Notes: a model not told the origin generated them from the letters alone. 64,000 nt of DNA from QHXQ01 sp036389395 (GCA_036389395.1 DASVPY010000063.1:24690-88689); one strand, 5' to 3'. Shown: positions 26,651 through 35,126, numbered from the stretch's first letter. Numbers and translations are program-made.

Positions 26651-27496
26651 TCAACGCTCTGCGGGCGCGGGCTTCAGGCTAACGAGCTTGACGGACTTCG
26701 CGAGCCTGAGCAGTTGCAGCACGCGGATGCCGTACCAGTTCGGGTCGAACTCGTACCAGGCGAGGCCGTGGCGCGCGGACGTGGGGTGCGCGTGGTGGTT
26801 GTTGTGCCAGCCCTCGCCGAACGTGAGCAGCGCGACCCAGAGGCTGTTGCGCGAGTCGTCGCCCGTCTGGAACCGCTGCCGCCCCCACATGTGCGTCGCC
26901 GAGTTGACCAGCCACGTCACGTGCAGGTTGAGTGTGACGCGTAAGCACACGCCCCAGAGGACGAACGCCCAGCCGCCGAAAGCGAACAGCAGCAGGCCGA
27001 CGAAGACGAGCGGCAGGTAGTAGAAGCGGTTGAGCCAGAGGTGGAAGCGGTCTTTCATCAGGTCGGGCGCGTAGCGGCGCAGCGTCGCTTGGTCGTGCTG
27101 CTGCGCCGTGCCGACGAGAATCCAGCCGACGTGCGCCCAGAAGCCGCCGTCGCGCGGCGTGTGCGGGTCGCCCGCGGCGTCCGTGTGCGCGTGGTGGATG
27201 CGGTGCGTGGCGACCCACTGGATCACGCCGCCCTGCAACGCCAGCGTGCCGCACAGGGTCAGGAAGTATTCGACGGCGCGCGGCGTCTTGTAGCCGCGGT
27301 GCGTGAGCAGCCGGTGGTAGCCCATGCCGATGCCGAGGCTGAGCGCGACCCAGGTGAGCAGCGCCGCGCAGATGATGGCCGGCCAACTCCAAAAGAACAG
27401 CGCGGCGACCGCGCCGACGTGCAGGCACACGATTGTGATCGCGTCGCCCCAGTTGATCTTCGCGGCCGCTCGATTAGCTTTCACTCCAGCTTTCAT
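26651..27496 (-). CDS. Acyl-CoA/acyl-lipid delta-9-type fatty acid desaturase
   Basis: 281 aa membrane di-iron desaturase. All three histidine boxes are present: HRLLTH in GMGYHRLLTHRGY, HRIHHAH in VATHRIHHAHTD, and HNNHH in GEGWHNNHHAHP. Four hydrophobic segments place the boxes on the cytosolic side. It introduces a double bond into saturated acyl chains using O2 and electrons, adjusting membrane fluidity. It is near a PAP2 phosphatase and a cold-type RRM protein, so a membrane or temperature response grouping is possible but unproven. Confidence 0.93.
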   Translation of the reverse strand: MKAGVKANRAAAKINWGDAITIVCLHVGAVAALFFWSWPAIICAALLTWVALSLGIGMGYHRLLTHRGYKTPRAVEYFLTLCGTLALQGGVIQWVATHRIHHAHTDAAGDPHTPRDGGFWAHVGWILVGTAQQHDQATLRRYAPDLMKDRFHLWLNRFYYLPLVFVGLLLFAFGGWAFVLWGVCLRVTLNLHVTWLVNSATHMWGRQRFQTGDDSRNSLWVALLTFGEGWHNNHHAHPTSARHGLAWYEFDPNWYGIRVLQLLRLAKSVKLVSLKPAPAER

Positions 27497-27541
27497 GTGA
27501 TCCCCGTTGCCCTTCCCGCCGGCGTGCGCCGCGGCCCGCCC

Positions 27542-27694
27542 TTAAGGGCGCGGCGGCTCGAACTCCGCGAGCGCGTGCTGGCCGACCAACCCCTTTAACT
27601 CGATACGCCCGTTGGTGAGCACGCGCGCCACCGTGAACGTGCGCTCGCCCGACGCCCGCCCCGGCATCAATTCGGCGCGGAACGTCAGCCGCAT
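27542..27694 (-). CDS. Small conserved-looking hypothetical protein
   Basis: 50 aa from ATG 27694 with AAGGGG directly before the start; the frame opens further upstream, but those residues are antisense-like arginine runs. The peptide (MRLTFRAELMPGRASGERTF, then VARVLTNGRIELKGLVGQHALAEF) looks like a small all-beta domain. No family recognised. It ends 45 bp upstream of the desaturase gene, on the same strand. Confidence 0.5.
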   Translation of the reverse strand: MRLTFRAELMPGRASGERTFTVARVLTNGRIELKGLVGQHALAEFEPPRP

Positions 27695-27761
27695 CCCCTT
27701 GATCGCCCGCGGCGGCGCGCTGGCGCGCCGCGCCTTGCCCCTTCTGCGCACGCGCCGCCCG

Positions 27762-28118
27762 TTACCTCTGCGCCCGCGCGTGGATGAGCCGGCGCAGCCG
27801 GTCGGCGAAGAGCACGTCGATCTTCTGCGTCTCAAGCACCGCCGTCACTTCGCCGGGGCCGAAGACCGGGTGCGACATGGCCTGCCCGGCGCGGTAGGTG
27901 CGCGTCGGATCGTAGGGCGTGCCGGCACTCGCGCCGGCCCGCCGCGCCGTCGCGCCGTCGCTCTGTTTGTACACGCTGCGCGTGCCGCACTGCGGGCAAC
28001 TCACGCGCGAGATGTGACCCAGTTTGGTGACCGAGGCGACGACGTGCCCGCGCACCTCGCCGCACGCGATGCAGTGCTTCTCTACCCGCTCGCCGACCGT
28101 GTGTGTCTGCTGTTCCAC
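27762..28118 (-). CDS. Zinc-ribbon protein with CarD/DUF3553-like HPxFGxG motif
   Basis: 118 aa from GTG 28118 (AAGGGG five bases upstream). Two cysteine pairs CIAC and CPQC (HCIACGEVRGHVV to RVSCPQCGTRSVY) form a zinc ribbon. After a Thr/Gly linker comes YRAGQAMSHPVFGPGEVTAV, the motif of small SH3-like barrels found in CarD and at the end of UvrD-type proteins. This suggests a nucleic-acid or RNA-polymerase contact. Function is otherwise unknown. It sits 132 bp downstream of the RRM gene. Confidence 0.7.
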   Translation of the reverse strand: MEQQTHTVGERVEKHCIACGEVRGHVVASVTKLGHISRVSCPQCGTRSVYKQSDGATARRAGASAGTPYDPTRTYRAGQAMSHPVFGPGEVTAVLETQKIDVLFADRLRRLIHARAQR

Positions 28119-28250
28119 AATGCCCCTTCCGTGCTTTGTCTCTATCAATCACGCGCACCCGTCCGGGCGCAAAAGCGAAAGCGCCTCGGGCTACGTTTGG
28201 TCGTCGCCAGAGGCGCTTTACTTAAAGGTCGCTGGTTGGTCGTCCGTCGC

Positions 28251-28592
28251 TTACCAGCGCGTTTCCCGGCGACCGCCGCGACCGCCGCCGCCGCCGCTGT
28301 TACGGTTGCCGCCGCCGCCGCCGCCGCGGTTGCCGCCGCGGTCTTCGCGCGGGCGCGCTTCGTTGACGTTCAGGGCCCGCCCGTTCAGCTCCTTGCCGTT
28401 GAACTGCTGGATGGCGGCGTTGCCTTCCTCTTTGCTCGCCATCTCGACGAAGCCGAAGCCGCGCGAGCGGCCCGTGTCGCGATCCTCGACGACCGAGGCC
28501 GATTCGACCGTGCCCGCCTGCGAGAACAGCTCGCGCAACTCGTCGCTCGAAGTCTGGAACGAGAGATTGCCGACGTATAGTTTCATGGACAT
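28251..28592 (-). CDS. Glycine-rich RRM RNA-binding protein
   Basis: 113 aa. One RRM covers residues 3-82 with RNP2 (KLYVGNLSF) and RNP1 (SRGFGFVEM) intact. A Gly/Arg/Asn-rich tail follows. Architecture equals the cyanobacterial Rbp and plant glycine-rich cold proteins that act as RNA chaperones. GAGAGG is 9 nt before the ATG. The start codon may also be the second Met, two residues on. A leader with stable hairpins precedes it. Confidence 0.95.
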   Translation of the reverse strand: MSMKLYVGNLSFQTSSDELRELFSQAGTVESASVVEDRDTGRSRGFGFVEMASKEEGNAAIQQFNGKELNGRALNVNEARPREDRGGNRGGGGGGNRNSGGGGGRGGRRETRW

Positions 28593-28922
28593 TTAGTTGT
28601 ACCTCTCCCCCGTGGGAGTATTAAGAGAAGCTTCCGTGGCAAAGTGGACTTCGTTGAACGGCTGCGACGAAGGCTCGTGCGTCCGAATGCTCTAGCGAGC
28701 GGCTTCTGCGGTTGATGACCGACCTGCTCCCGAACCATCCAGAACGCCGCCGCCTTGTGGCGGGGGGCGCATCACCGTCGATGCGCGAGAGAAGGAATAG
28801 ACGCTCAGTATGATGCCCTAAGTGCGTGTGTCGTTGCAATCGAGCAACGGCCCGATTGGGCGCAGGAAATAACACATTTGTGTGTCGGCGCAACGGCCGT
28901 CACGTCGTCGCGCCCCGCGCGC
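28593..28922 (-). promoter_or_regulatory. Long leader of the RRM gene with two adjacent hairpins
   Basis: The 330 bp between the RRM gene and the next gene contain no convincing ORF. Two perfect stems lie side by side: ccgcc(ttgt)ggcgg-type at 28750-28763 and gcgcatc(accgtc)gatgcgc at 28767-28786. Cold-regulated RNA chaperone genes often have structured leaders; a regulatory role here is inference. Confidence 0.4.
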
Positions 28923-30455
28923 TCACGCCGTCCGCGCGGGCAACGCCCACGGGGCGCGCGCCCGGCGGAGGGCGGCTTTGGTTAGCTTGAAGATGGCGCG
29001 GCGGTTCTGCACGAGCACGCGCAGCCAGGCCCGCCAGTTCATCTGCGGGAAATAGATGCCGCGGAAGAAGAGCCGCATGACGAGGTGGGTGGCGCGTACC
29101 TTGACCGGCTGCTCCGCGAGCGCGTCGAGCACCTGCGCGTTCCGCTCCGGGCTGTAGGACGCCGTCCACGCCTCGTTGAGTTCCGCGTGCGTCTGCGGGA
29201 TCGACATCTTCAGCGGCGTGTGCGCCATCTGGTAGGGCGCGAACTCCAACCAGTGTTGCGGGCGCGTGAGCCGCCCCGCCGCGGCGAGCCGTGCGTAGAG
29301 CGGCGTCGAGGGAAACGGCGTGAGTTGACCGAAGACGGGGAGGCCGGGCGGCCAACTCTCGATCTGTTCGAGCGTGCGCGCCGCCACGCCCGGCGTGTCG
29401 TTGTCGAGGCCGATGATGAAGGACGTGACCGCGTAGATGTTGCGCCGGGCGAGCCGGTTGAGCACCGCCGCATACTCGCCCGGCTTGTTGAAGCTCTTGT
29501 TCACGTCGGCCAGGTTGACCGCGTCTATGGACTCCATGCCGATGAAGACCCACTTGCCGTGCGACTCGGCGATCAGATCGACGAGTTCTTCGTCGCGCAA
29601 AAGGTTCGCGCTGATCTGGGCCATCCACGGCAGTTGCGCGTTGGCCGCGATGATGTCGCGCAGCAGCGACTTGGTGCGCTTGATGTTGATGGCGAAGTTG
29701 TCGTCAATGAAGAAGACGATCACCTGCTCGCGCTTCCGGCGGGCGTTCCGTTTGAGGCGCAGCATCTCTTCGACGACGCTCTCGTTGGTGCGGAAGCGGA
29801 TCGAGTCGCCGAAGAAGCCCGTGACTGTGCAGAACTCGCAGCCGTAAGGGCAGCCGCGCCCCGACTCCATCGGGATGATGTGCACCGAGCGCCAGCCCGA
29901 CCCGTAGCGGCGCATGAACGGGCGCGCGAACTTCGGCATCATGTCGAACTGTTCGAGGTCGTAGGTCTCCCAGGGGATCGCCGGGTAGGGTTGCAGGCTC
30001 GGCTTGCGCTCTTTGCCCGTCGCGTCCACGGGCGCGTAGGTCTCTCTGAGTTGGCCGCGCGCCGCGTCGGCGACGATCTGCGGCCAAGTCTCGTCGGCTT
30101 CGCCGAGCGCGACCGCGTCGGCGTGGCGCGGCCCGCCTGCGCGCCCCAGCGCCTCGTCGGGCACTTCCGTGACGTGCGGGCCGCCCATCACGACGGGGAT
30201 GCCCGCGGCGCGCAGCGCGTCGGCCATGCGGTAGGCGCGCGCGATCATTCTGGTCATCGCGCCGATGCCGACCAGCCCGACCTGTTCGCGGCGGGCGAAG
30301 GCGACGAGTTCCGCCTCGTTCATCGCCCGCGCGTTGCCGTCAATCAAGAGCACTTCGTGTTCGGGCGGCGTGAGCGCCTTCAAGAGAAACATCCAGAGGT
30401 GCGGCATGAAGTTGCGCGTCACCCCGTTATCGGGGTTATAGAGAAGGATTTTCAT
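28923..30455 (-). CDS. B12-binding-domain radical SAM protein
   Basis: 510 aa. Residues 1-140 form a cobalamin-binding Rossmann domain of the kind found in BchE/HpnP-like enzymes (MKILLYNPDNG, GIPVVMGGPHVTEVPDEAL). The classic DxHxxG is absent, so base-off B12 binding is uncertain. The radical SAM core has the 4Fe-4S triad in ESGRGCPYGCEFCTVTGFFG and later SFIIGLDNDT. A DUF4070-like C-terminal part follows. Members carry out methylations, cyclisations or rearrangements of lipids, tetrapyrroles or natural products. It is a single gene; the substrate cannot be read from neighbours. Confidence 0.9.
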   Translation of the reverse strand: MKILLYNPDNGVTRNFMPHLWMFLLKALTPPEHEVLLIDGNARAMNEAELVAFARREQVGLVGIGAMTRMIARAYRMADALRAAGIPVVMGGPHVTEVPDEALGRAGGPRHADAVALGEADETWPQIVADAARGQLRETYAPVDATGKERKPSLQPYPAIPWETYDLEQFDMMPKFARPFMRRYGSGWRSVHIIPMESGRGCPYGCEFCTVTGFFGDSIRFRTNESVVEEMLRLKRNARRKREQVIVFFIDDNFAINIKRTKSLLRDIIAANAQLPWMAQISANLLRDEELVDLIAESHGKWVFIGMESIDAVNLADVNKSFNKPGEYAAVLNRLARRNIYAVTSFIIGLDNDTPGVAARTLEQIESWPPGLPVFGQLTPFPSTPLYARLAAAGRLTRPQHWLEFAPYQMAHTPLKMSIPQTHAELNEAWTASYSPERNAQVLDALAEQPVKVRATHLVMRLFFRGIYFPQMNWRAWLRVLVQNRRAIFKLTKAALRRARAPWALPARTA

Positions 30456-30529
30456 GATTCTCTACTTGTCTGGTTGCCTAGCACTAAAGTTCGGATAACA
30501 GAACAACAAGGAGCACAAGGGGGGGTTTG

Positions 30530-30561
30530 ACAACTCAATCCGTATGCCGGGGTTGAGTTGT
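30530..30561 (-). terminator. Stem-loop without U-tract upstream of the B12 radical SAM gene
   Basis: acaactcaatcc at 30530-30541 pairs with the ggggttgagttgt arm at 30549-30561. Placed after the minus-strand hypothetical gene at 30667-30918, it may end that transcript. No U-run follows, so factor-independent termination is doubtful. The rest of the gap shows nothing. Confidence 0.4.
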
Positions 30562-30666
30562 TCGGGAAGGAAGTATAGCAGGGTTGTCTGTCCGCTATCA
30601 TACAAATGAACGAGCTGCCGTCAACTTTCGCGCAGCCGTATCAGCCTGGGGTCGGCGTGGCGGCAG

Positions 30667-30918
30667 CTATTCCAGGTAGTGCTCGTTCAACAGCGCCCGC
30701 AGAGCGGCCGGCACCTGCCGCCAGGTCGTAACGGCGAGACCGCCGAGGGCCGGCTCGCGCGGATGCACGCGCGCGCAACACCAGCGCCCCGCCGCCGGCT
30801 CGTAGAGCCAGCGGTAATAGGGGCCGTCCGCGCGCCGGCTGTAGAACACCGCCGGCCCGCTGCGACTGCTCAGGCTCATAGGATCGGTGTAGACGCGCAG
30901 CCCTCTCAGCTTAACCAT
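30667..30918 (-). CDS. Hypothetical protein
   Basis: 83 aa from ATG 30918; the frame extends to 31017. The visible text (AVFYSRRADGPYYRWLYEPA, then GRWCCARVHPREPALGGLAV) has many aromatic residues and ends with TWRQVPAALRALLNEHYLE, an amphipathic helix. I do not recognise a family. Codon use and third-position GC are like the neighbours, so it is probably real. It heads toward the same direction as the two small zinc-type genes upstream. Confidence 0.6.
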   Translation of the reverse strand: MVKLRGLRVYTDPMSLSSRSGPAVFYSRRADGPYYRWLYEPAAGRWCCARVHPREPALGGLAVTTWRQVPAALRALLNEHYLE

Positions 30919-31027
30919 CTCCAATTCTGCGCCAGCCTTTTCTCTCCCGCACAACAGATGAGCCGGCGGCGAACTCATCGTCGAACTGACGAGGCCGGGG
31001 CGGCGTTCACGTGTCAACGGGCGGGCG

Positions 31028-31180
31028 CTAGCCGAGGCGCAGCAGGTACAGCAGGCAGGCGGCGTCGAGGGCCGCGACGAGCGCGAGGTGCAGCCCGCCG
31101 ATTGCCATGCGATGGCAGCACGGGCAGCGCACCTGTAACGTGTGCAGTTGCATCCAGCAGGTTGGACAACATCTCTTCAA
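31028..31180 (-). CDS. Small zinc-ribbon membrane peptide (start uncertain)
   Basis: The end of this frame encodes KRCCPTCWMQLHTLQVRCPC followed by a hydrophobic helix (IGGLHLALVAALDAACLLYLL). Paired CPTC/CPCC knuckles with one C-terminal membrane segment look like a genuine small protein. The open frame reaches 31348, but that part overlaps the next gene. A TTG at 31180 is the best in-frame start I can find. No homologue recognised. Confidence 0.35.
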   Translation of the reverse strand: MKRCCPTCWMQLHTLQVRCPCCHRMAIGGLHLALVAALDAACLLYLLRLG

Positions 31181-31224
31181 CTGGCGCTCGCTCTCGACGA
31201 TACTGCGGCGGCGCGCCGCGCCGG

Positions 31225-31440
31225 CTATAAGGACTTGCGCTCCAACATTCCGTGTCTGCTTCTGCGCGCCTCGTCCGCCACCAAGGACTTCTGACAATAC
31301 TGGCACAACGTATGTTCGGCCGGCGGGCTGGCGGAGAAGTTGACCCACGGGCGGCGGGGCGCTTGCCGGCCGCAGTGCGTGTAGCCTCTGTCCGCTAACA
31401 TGATGTGGTACTTGTCACTGTCGTCAAAGCTTGCATACAT
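31225..31440 (-). CDS. Hypothetical small Cys-containing protein
   Basis: 71 aa from ATG 31440, preceded by GGGAGG at 7 nt spacing. It reads MYASFDDSDKYHIMLADRGY then THCGRQAPRRP and LCQYCQKSL. The HCG and CQYC pieces could bind one zinc ion. No family recognised. It follows the galactose-binding-like gene by about 36 bp on the same strand, possibly one transcript. Confidence 0.5.
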   Translation of the reverse strand: MYASFDDSDKYHIMLADRGYTHCGRQAPRRPWVNFSASPPAEHTLCQYCQKSLVADEARRSRHGMLERKSL

Positions 31441-31476
31441 ACTCTTGCCTCCCGCCCCTGGCCCGATCATGGTTGA

Positions 31477-31947
31477 TCAGCTAAGCCGCATCTGTTCGAG
31501 CGACGCGCGTGCGCTGCCGCCGCCGATGTCCGGCACGATGATCAACTCCAGGACGGTCACGCCCGCGAGTTCGACGCGGTAGTCTTCGATCTCGCGCGTC
31601 GTGCCCGGCGGGCTGAACGTCCACTGCTGGCGCAGCAAATCCTGGAAACTCGCCCCGCCGTCCGGCGACCAACGCAAGACGAACTCTTGTGTGCGTTCCC
31701 TGTCCGCCTCGTTGAAGACGAGCCAAATCTGGCGCAGCCGCTGCGGGGCGTCGAACAGGAGCCGGAGCCTTTGCGCGCCGGCTTGCGCGGCCCGCCAGCC
31801 CGCGCCGCGCCGGGGCAGCAGCGCCGCTTCAACCGGGAACGCCTCCTCCTCCGAAGAGACTTCGACCCGCGCCAGCCCCTCCAGATCGAGCCAGTCCCTA
31901 TCCGACGGGGCGACTTGCAGGTCGTAATCGGTAATCTGTTTGCGCAT
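31477..31947 (-). CDS. Discoidin-like (galactose-binding fold) hypothetical protein
   Basis: 156 aa without signal peptide. The pattern RLRLLFDAPQRLRQIWLVFNEADRERTQEFVLRWSPDGG (seen as RLRLLFDAP, IWLVFNEADRERTQEFVL, RWSPDGGASFQDLL) and the final VELAGVTVLELIIVPDIGGG strongly resembles F5/8 type C jelly-roll domains, where perturbation terms line up with RxxYxxS-like strands. Such domains bind glycans or lipids. Being leaderless, it would act in the cytoplasm or be an orphan. Family identity is moderately sure; role unknown. Confidence 0.6.
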   Translation of the reverse strand: MRKQITDYDLQVAPSDRDWLDLEGLARVEVSSEEEAFPVEAALLPRRGAGWRAAQAGAQRLRLLFDAPQRLRQIWLVFNEADRERTQEFVLRWSPDGGASFQDLLRQQWTFSPPGTTREIEDYRVELAGVTVLELIIVPDIGGGSARASLEQMRLS

Positions 31948-32005
31948 CAGTCTGTCTTAAGACGTTCACCACCCCCAAACCACGGCAGCGGGCAGGGCGG
32001 CCTGG

Positions 32006-32257
32006 TTATGAGGTGATGTGTATCACGTCTTCCTTCTCATGGTTCACGGCGGAGAAGAACAAGTAAGCGGCGGCGGCGCACGCGATCAAAGCCGCGCCGA
32101 TGGCCAGCCAAAGGATGTGCGTGCCGCCCTGCGGGTCGAATTGCCCGGTCGCATTTTTGAACTGCACGAACAGGTAGAACTGCCAGAGGGCGATGACGGC
32201 GCTCACCGCGCCCAGTGCGGTAATTAACGTGCGTAGGATTTTGCCTGGATGGTTCAT
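32006..32257 (-). CDS. Small two-helix membrane protein
   Basis: 83 aa from ATG 32257 with AAGAGGT six bases upstream. Two membrane helices (TLITALGAVSAVIALWQFYLF and ILWLAIGAALIACAAAAYLFF) are joined by a short polar loop; the tail ends NHEKEDVIHITS in the cytosol. No family recognised. It is monocistronic and divergent from the radical SAM gene at 32.7 kb. Confidence 0.65.
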   Translation of the reverse strand: MNHPGKILRTLITALGAVSAVIALWQFYLFVQFKNATGQFDPQGGTHILWLAIGAALIACAAAAYLFFSAVNHEKEDVIHITS

Positions 32258-32498
32258 GTCAGACCTCTTCAGTCTCAAGTCCCGCACGCTGACGCGGCCG
32301 CGGCGCGCGCCCGTGTGCGTTTCGGGCTTGAGTCAGAGCTGTTGGCTTCAGAAGGTCTGGCGGATTCCAGAAGGTCTGAAAAGGGAGCGAGCTAAACTCG
32401 ATTCAACGTCATCTTGGACGCAATCAGGGCCGATGTCAAATGACTCGCCCGACGGCGTAGCCGACCGCCATGGCCGCTCCCGGCCGCGCGTCATCTTT

Positions 32499-32528
32499 GA
32501 ACGTGCTAGGCCCCGCGTGTGCTAGAAT
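32499..32528 (+). promoter_or_regulatory. Extended -10 promoter upstream of the radical SAM gene
   Basis: TGCTAGAAT (-10 TAGAAT at 32523-32528) is a strong extended -10. A TTGAAC-like -35 lies about 20 nt upstream. It would give a leader near 170 nt containing a repeated cggagacaggg word. The remaining 420-bp intergenic stretch (32258-32705) contains no other gene I can support. The identical TGCTAGAAT precedes the toxin-like operon. Confidence 0.5.
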
Positions 32529-32705
32529 CCGCCCACTGCTGATTAGCCGATCAGGTTCATTTAAGATAGTCACTCTCGACATCGGAGACAGGGCCCGCTG
32601 CCCTTCTTCTTGTGCCGACCGGAGACAGGGAGAAGCCCCGATGCCCGCCTGCCAGTTTCGCGCCCGCTGTCGTCACATGCTCTTCAACCCAAGCCCGAGG
32701 TACGC

Positions 32706-33689
32706 ATGAACAAACTCGATGTCTTCCGCTCGTGGGGGCGCATACTGCGCGGCTATTATCCGGCGCTCTCGATTGAGATCACGCGCGAGTGCCCGCTGCG
32801 CTGTCCTGGTTGTTATGCCTACGAGCCGGAGCACCTGGGCGCGGTCGGGCCTCTAAGATCGCTGGCCGATTACAAAGGGCAAGCTCTGGTGGACGGCGTC
32901 CTGCGGCTCGTCCGGCGCTACCGGCCGATGCACGTCTCCATCGTGGGCGGCGAGCCGCTCGTGCGCTATCGTGAGTTGGACGTGCTGCTGCCGTGGCTGA
33001 GCGACTTGGGGATAGAGACACAACTCGTGACCAGCGCGGTGCGCCGCATCCCGCCGGCCTGGGCGCGGATCGAGAACCTGAAACTGGTCGTCTCGGTTGA
33101 CGGCTTGCAGCCGGAGCACGACGCGCGCCGCAAGCCCGCGACCTACGAGCGCATCCTCGCGAGCATCGCCGGGCACAGCGTCAAGATACACTGCACGATC
33201 ACGCGCCAGATGACGCGGCGCGCGGACTACTTGGCGGAGTTCATGACCTTCTGGTCGGCGCGGCCGGAAGTTAAGAAGGTGTGGTTCAGTCTCTTCACGC
33301 CGCAAGTGGGCGCGGGCGACGAAGAGGTGCTCGCGCCCGACGAGCGCGCGCGCGTGCTCGAAGAACTCTTTGCTCTGCGCGCCCGCTTCCCGAAACTCTA
33401 CCTCCCGCGCCTGGTGCTCGCCGGCCTGCGCCGGCCGCCGCAGACGCCCGCCGAATGCATCTTCGCGCGCACGACGCTGTCGTTCACCGCCGACTTGAAG
33501 AGCCGCATCTCGCCGTGCCAGTTCGGCGGCAACCCCGACTGCGCGCAATGCGGCTGCATCGCCTCGGCCGGTTTCAAGGCCGTGGGCGAGTACAGACTGC
33601 TAGGCTTCGTGCCGGTGAAGAGTTTGTATCAAGCGTCAGACGCAATCGGTAAGACAACGGCCCGGCTGCGCCGCGCGCCCCGTCCGTGA
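32706..33689 (+). CDS. Radical SAM protein with C-terminal cysteine cluster
   Basis: 327 aa from ATG 32706; longer frames upstream lack family similarity. The 4Fe-4S motif CPLRCPGC is in EITRECPLRCPGCYAYEPEH, and the SAM-binding GGEP is in VSIVGGEPLVRY. A Cys-rich tail (CQFGGNPDCAQCGCIASAG) suggests an auxiliary cluster, SPASM/Twitch-like. Such enzymes modify peptides, tRNA or lipids. No precursor peptide gene or partner is next to it, so the substrate is unknown. It converges with the toxin-like operon, ending 42 bp from its last gene. Confidence 0.88.
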   Translation: MNKLDVFRSWGRILRGYYPALSIEITRECPLRCPGCYAYEPEHLGAVGPLRSLADYKGQALVDGVLRLVRRYRPMHVSIVGGEPLVRYRELDVLLPWLSDLGIETQLVTSAVRRIPPAWARIENLKLVVSVDGLQPEHDARRKPATYERILASIAGHSVKIHCTITRQMTRRADYLAEFMTFWSARPEVKKVWFSLFTPQVGAGDEEVLAPDERARVLEELFALRARFPKLYLPRLVLAGLRRPPQTPAECIFARTTLSFTADLKSRISPCQFGGNPDCAQCGCIASAGFKAVGEYRLLGFVPVKSLYQASDAIGKTTARLRRAPRP

Positions 33690-33731
33690 GTAGGGACGGC
33701 AAACTAGCGAGCGGATGCCGGCGGGTTTCAT

Positions 33732-35126
33732 TCACGCGACCTGAAGTTCCGCGAGCGTCGCCGTGATGGTGCGGTCGGATTCGCCGTGGCAGGTGATGGC
33801 TTGATTCTCCTGATCAAGCGTCATCTGCCAGAAGCGGCGCGCGCCGGGCTTCTCCAACTGCTTGATCAGTTGGCCGGCGGCGTCGAAGGCGAGCAGGCAC
33901 ATGCTGAGCCGGTCGTCCACGTAGTCCGTCGCCCAGTAGGTGTAGTCGCCCAGCGTCAACACCTGTGACTCGGGGTCGAGGTCGGAGGTCGTGGGGCCGG
34001 TCGCGGTAGCGACCTTCAGTTCCGCCGGGACGGGCGGATGACTCGCCGTGGGCACGACGCGGATGACGGGCACGGCGGGACTGCCGAGCAGCACGCGGTT
34101 GATGATCGGCTTGGCGGCGCGGAGCCTGGGGGGCAAGATCAAAGCCCACTCGTTCAAGGCGGCGTTGAACCACACCTTCTCCATGATGATCGCGGCGGCC
34201 GTCTGGGCCTTGTCGATTTTCGTGATGACGCCGCTGAGTTCCTGAAAGAACACTTCCCAGCCGGTTCTGACCTTATCCAGCGCCTGCATGGCCAGCTCTA
34301 TGTCGGTCACGGCGATACCGGCGGACAACGTCAGCCCGTTCAACGTGGCGATCTGGGCCTCTTCCTGCGAGAGATTTTGTTGGTAGCTGACGATGCGGGA
34401 CTGGTGCGTTGAGATCGTGCCTTCCAGTTCGCGCACACGGCCCTCGGCCTCCTGGATGGAAGAGACGCCGACGCCCGCGATGATCAGCGACAGCCCCGCC
34501 GTGAAGGGCGCGAGCACGCAGCCGATGATGGTCGCCACGACGCCGCCCGTCTTTTTCGCCTCGGCCTCGGAAATCGCGCGCCGGGCGTTGCCGATCTCGG
34601 ATTGGAGTTTGCCGATCTCGGCGTTGATGCCGGCGATCTGCGTCTTTAAGGCACTCGCCTGCGTCTGAATCTGACCGACCGTGCCTTTGATCCGGGCGTG
34701 CGCGCTTTGCAGGCGCACGCCCCAATCGCGCAGCTTGCCCTTGTAGTCTGTGACGGTGGTGGAGATCACCTGCGTCGGCGGCTTGAGCTTATTGAACTCG
34801 GCTTGCAACCCGCTCTTCGCGCCGGCCAGATCGGTGGCCGCCTGATCGAAGAGCCGCATGACGTTCGCCCGCGCGGCCTGAAACGCCTGCCCGCACTGCA
34901 CGACGCTGGTGCGGATGGCGGACTCGGTCTTGTCGGCGTATTGCGTCTGCCACTCGCGCGCGAGGCCCTGCGCCTGCTGCAACTCGGCGTTGAGCGTGCC
35001 GTACCAGGGCGAGTTGGACGGGGCGAGGTAAGTGCTGAGGATGCCGTGGCAGGAGGCCGTCAGGTTGGCCGTGGCGGTTGCGCTGGAGGCGAACCCGCGG
35101 TTCACCTCGGCTGCGTTCAGGGGCAC
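33732..35126 (-). CDS. Alpha-pore-forming-toxin-like protein C, with extra C-terminal beta domain
   Basis: 464 aa from GTG 35126 (GGAGG 7 nt before). Long helices cover 1-190 and 223-345. Between them is a hydrophobic hairpin (194-222, GGVVATIIGCVLAPFTAGLS then LIIAGVGVSS), as in the head or tongue of Hbl/Nhe/ClyA-type toxins. The N-terminus (TASCHGILSTYLAPSNSPWY) aligns with protein B. Unlike the known tripartite toxins as I recall them, a Pro-rich linker (345-385) leads to a compact beta domain (LGDYTYWATDYVDDRLSMCL to 464), perhaps for sugar or lipid binding. No signal peptide. Third gene of the operon, behind a stem-loop. Confidence 0.78.
   Translation of the reverse strand: MPLNAAEVNRGFASSATATANLTASCHGILSTYLAPSNSPWYGTLNAELQQAQGLAREWQTQYADKTESAIRTSVVQCGQAFQAARANVMRLFDQAATDLAGAKSGLQAEFNKLKPPTQVISTTVTDYKGKLRDWGVRLQSAHARIKGTVGQIQTQASALKTQIAGINAEIGKLQSEIGNARRAISEAEAKKTGGVVATIIGCVLAPFTAGLSLIIAGVGVSSIQEAEGRVRELEGTISTHQSRIVSYQQNLSQEEAQIATLNGLTLSAGIAVTDIELAMQALDKVRTGWEVFFQELSGVITKIDKAQTAAAIIMEKVWFNAALNEWALILPPRLRAAKPIINRVLLGSPAVPVIRVVPTASHPPVPAELKVATATGPTTSDLDPESQVLTLGDYTYWATDYVDDRLSMCLLAFDAAGQLIKQLEKPGARRFWQMTLDQENQAITCHGESDRTITATLAELQVA

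Noticed and set aside
28279..28340. GCC/CCG triplet run that looks like a simple-sequence repeat
   Set aside because: It encodes the glycine-rich tail of the RRM protein in frame.
31225..31348. Overlap part of the frame 31028-31348
   Set aside because: It overlaps the small gene at 31225-31440, whose ribosome site is much better; only the C-terminal part seems real.
32610..32705. Upstream extension of the radical SAM gene
   Set aside because: The added residues (MCRPETGRSPDA) lack similarity to the family and no ribosome site precedes them; ATG 32706 fits the family start.
33690..33731. Rho-independent terminator between the convergent radical SAM and toxin-like genes
   Set aside because: No stem followed by a T-run could be drawn in this 42-bp gap. 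The word ctagcgagcgg recurs at 28.7 and 37.56 kb but does not form a hairpin here.
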